The position numbers and the translations under genes were made by a program. The notes beneath the pieces were generated by a model. The model saw only the letters and a program-made list of their open reading frames with translations. It was not told the origin of the DNA and ran no database searches. A stretch of 64,000 nt of DNA from a bacterium (GTDB lineage Bacteria; Bacillota; Bacilli; Lactobacillales; Streptococcaceae): positions 186,001 through 250,000 of the forward strand of contig CAJNBV010000001.1 in assembly GCA_905221095.1 (NCBI GenBank). Direction: 5' to 3'. Below are positions 62,801 through 64,000 of the stretch, in pieces (within the stretch, counting starts at the first letter, position 1; each line of letters begins with the position of its first letter).

Positions 62801-64000
62801 AAGTAACCTCCTCTGCATCTAACATAACCGACGGTTCTACTTGTTGCTTCATATAAAAACTCTGTAACTCGACCATTCTAGCATATTTTCCATTTTTAGC
62901 CATTAATTCCTCATGAGTCCCATATTCTACAATGGAACCATTCTCCAAAAAACATATCTTATCACATCGAAGAATTGTAGACAGCCTGTGGGCTACTACA
63001 ATTGTTGTCTTATCTATTATTTTATTAAAGATTAAATCCTGAATAATCTGTTCACTAAATGAATCTAAGTTAGAGGTTGCCTCATCAAATATATACAAGT
63101 CAGCTTTACTCAGTAGTGCTCTTGCAATAGCCAATCGTTGTTTCTCTCCACCCGAGAAATTTTGACCGCCTTCTTCTACGAAGGAGCCATAACGATTTTG
63201 AAGGCGTTGAATCGTATCATGAATACCAACAATACGACAAACTCTCACCATATCCTCATATGTGACAGAAGGATTACCAATTTTTAGATTATCAATAATT
63301 GTCCCTGTAAAAAGTTCTATGGTCTGAGGAATGTAGGAAATTTTCTTACGTAATTTACCATAGTCAAGGTCTGATAAGTCATTTGCTCCTATACAAATTT
63401 TCCCATCACTAGGATTTATAAATCGTAATAATAAACGAACTATCGTACTTTTTCCTGCTCCACTTTCTCCAACAAAAGCTATTTTTTCTCCTTGTTTAAT
63501 TCGCAAATTAAAGTTCTTGATAACAGGTGGGCGCGAACCATAGGCAAATGTTACATCTTTAAACTCAATATCATCACACAAGGTAAAGTCTCTAATACTA
63601 TAATCCAAGGCAATGTCTTCACGATCTACTTCCATCAATTCTTGAAGCCGACTAACCGCAACCTGTACCTCTTGAAAGGTTAACTGCAAGCCAACTAGAT
63701 TCTGAATAGGTTCTGTAAAATATTGACTTAATGTCTGAAAAACCAAGAGGTCCCCAATAGTCATTTTTCCATCAATGATAAATAAGGCGCCCACTCCCAT
63801 AAATAATAACCCACCCATGGTTGAGGTCATTGAAGATATTGTAGATTGAATATTCTGCAAAACACCCTCTTTATAACCAATTTCTAAAGTATGAACAAAT
63901 TTTTCTTCAATTTTGTTTAAACGTTGTTCCTCGTCATGCTGAGACTTAATGGTATCAATGTTACGAATAGATTCAATTAACTGTGAATTAAGAAGTCCAT
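62793..64000 (-). CDS. Peptidase-containing ABC transporter, C-terminal part (runs off window)
   Basis: About 400 C-terminal residues are visible, open to the right edge. Part of the membrane domain precedes a nucleotide-binding domain with Walker A GESGAGKST, Q-loop YIPQT, signature FSGGEKQRL, Walker B DLYIFDEAT and H-loop VAHRL. The linker (VAVSRLQELMEV) and HlyD partner fit ComA/BlpA/RtgA exporters that cleave double-glycine leaders. The expected C39 peptidase domain lies outside the window. Confidence 0.88.
   Translation of the reverse strand, partial: GLLNSQLIESIRNIDTIKSQHDEEQRLNKIEEKFVHTLEIGYKEGVLQNIQSTISSMTSTMGGLLFMGVGALFIIDGKMTIGDLLVFQTLSQYFTEPIQNLVGLQLTFQEVQVAVSRLQELMEVDREDIALDYSIRDFTLCDDIEFKDVTFAYGSRPPVIKNFNLRIKQGEKIAFVGESGAGKSTIVRLLLRFINPSDGKICIGANDLSDLDYGKLRKKISYIPQTIELFTGTIIDNLKIGNPSVTYEDMVRVCRIVGIHDTIQRLQNRYGSFVEEGGQNFSGGEKQRLAIARALLSKADLYIFDEATSNLDSFSEQIIQDLIFNKIIDKTTIVVAHRLSTILRCDKICFLENGSIVEYGTHEELMAKNGKYARMVELQSFYMKQQVEPSVMLDAEEVTYG

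Overview
The window looks like a chromosome segment of a mitis-group Streptococcus (S. pneumoniae, S. mitis or S. oralis type). The order mnmA, nudix, mnmG, rnjA, rpoY, tsaB, rimI, tsaD, then metQ, M20 peptidase, metN, metP, then a YesMN-type two-component system, then mutL, ruvA, tag, corA, uvrA, pepP is the conserved order I remember from pneumococcus. Low GC, strong AGGAGG ribosome sites and extended -10 promoters fit. No organism is named in the data, so species is inference.

Layout. 1-498: 5' end of a P-type ATPase gene (probably mgtA, leftward) behind a promoter, an M-box magnesium riboswitch, an attenuator and a 23-codon acidic/proline leader ORF. 499-4384: pepP and uvrA. 4448-17261: a 12.8 kb phage satellite (PICI-like) inserted between uvrA and corA, bounded by a 24-bp direct repeat. 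It carries a tyrosine integrase, divergent cI/cro-type regulators, a Rha protein, a primase and an SF3 helicase followed by an iteron origin, HicAB, ArpU/DUF1492-type late regulators and many small genes, but no capsid, tail or large terminase genes. It is strongly enriched in GCGCGTG, the lactococcal/streptococcal Chi sequence, and holds an 11-unit repeat array with two exact spacings (48 or 58 bp).

17306-21733: corA, DUF1129, S66 peptidase, SemiSWEET, tag, ruvA. 22019-32981: an AT-rich accessory island lodged between ruvA and mutL. It encodes a sulfated-glycan pathway: a secreted LamG/GH-A hydrolase, a mannose-family PTS, a cytoplasmic Cys-type sulfatase, a TSUP permease that could expel sulfate or sulfite, a DeoR regulator, and both known kinds of sulfatase maturase: an O2-dependent formylglycine-generating enzyme and a radical-SAM anSME. 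I regard this dual-maturase locus as the most interesting system here.

33119-58873: mostly core genes (mutL, LytTR/DUF3021 pair, nrdI, two-component system, methionine transport under a MET-box, azlCD, tsaBD/rimI, rpoY/rnjA, mnmG, mnmA), with accessory genes between mnmA and mnmG flanked by a 130-bp duplication. 59115-64000: a bacteriocin cluster with two long-leader peptides, putative immunity proteins, and an ABC/HlyD export pair resembling the pneumococcal rtg locus; the ABC transporter runs off the right edge.
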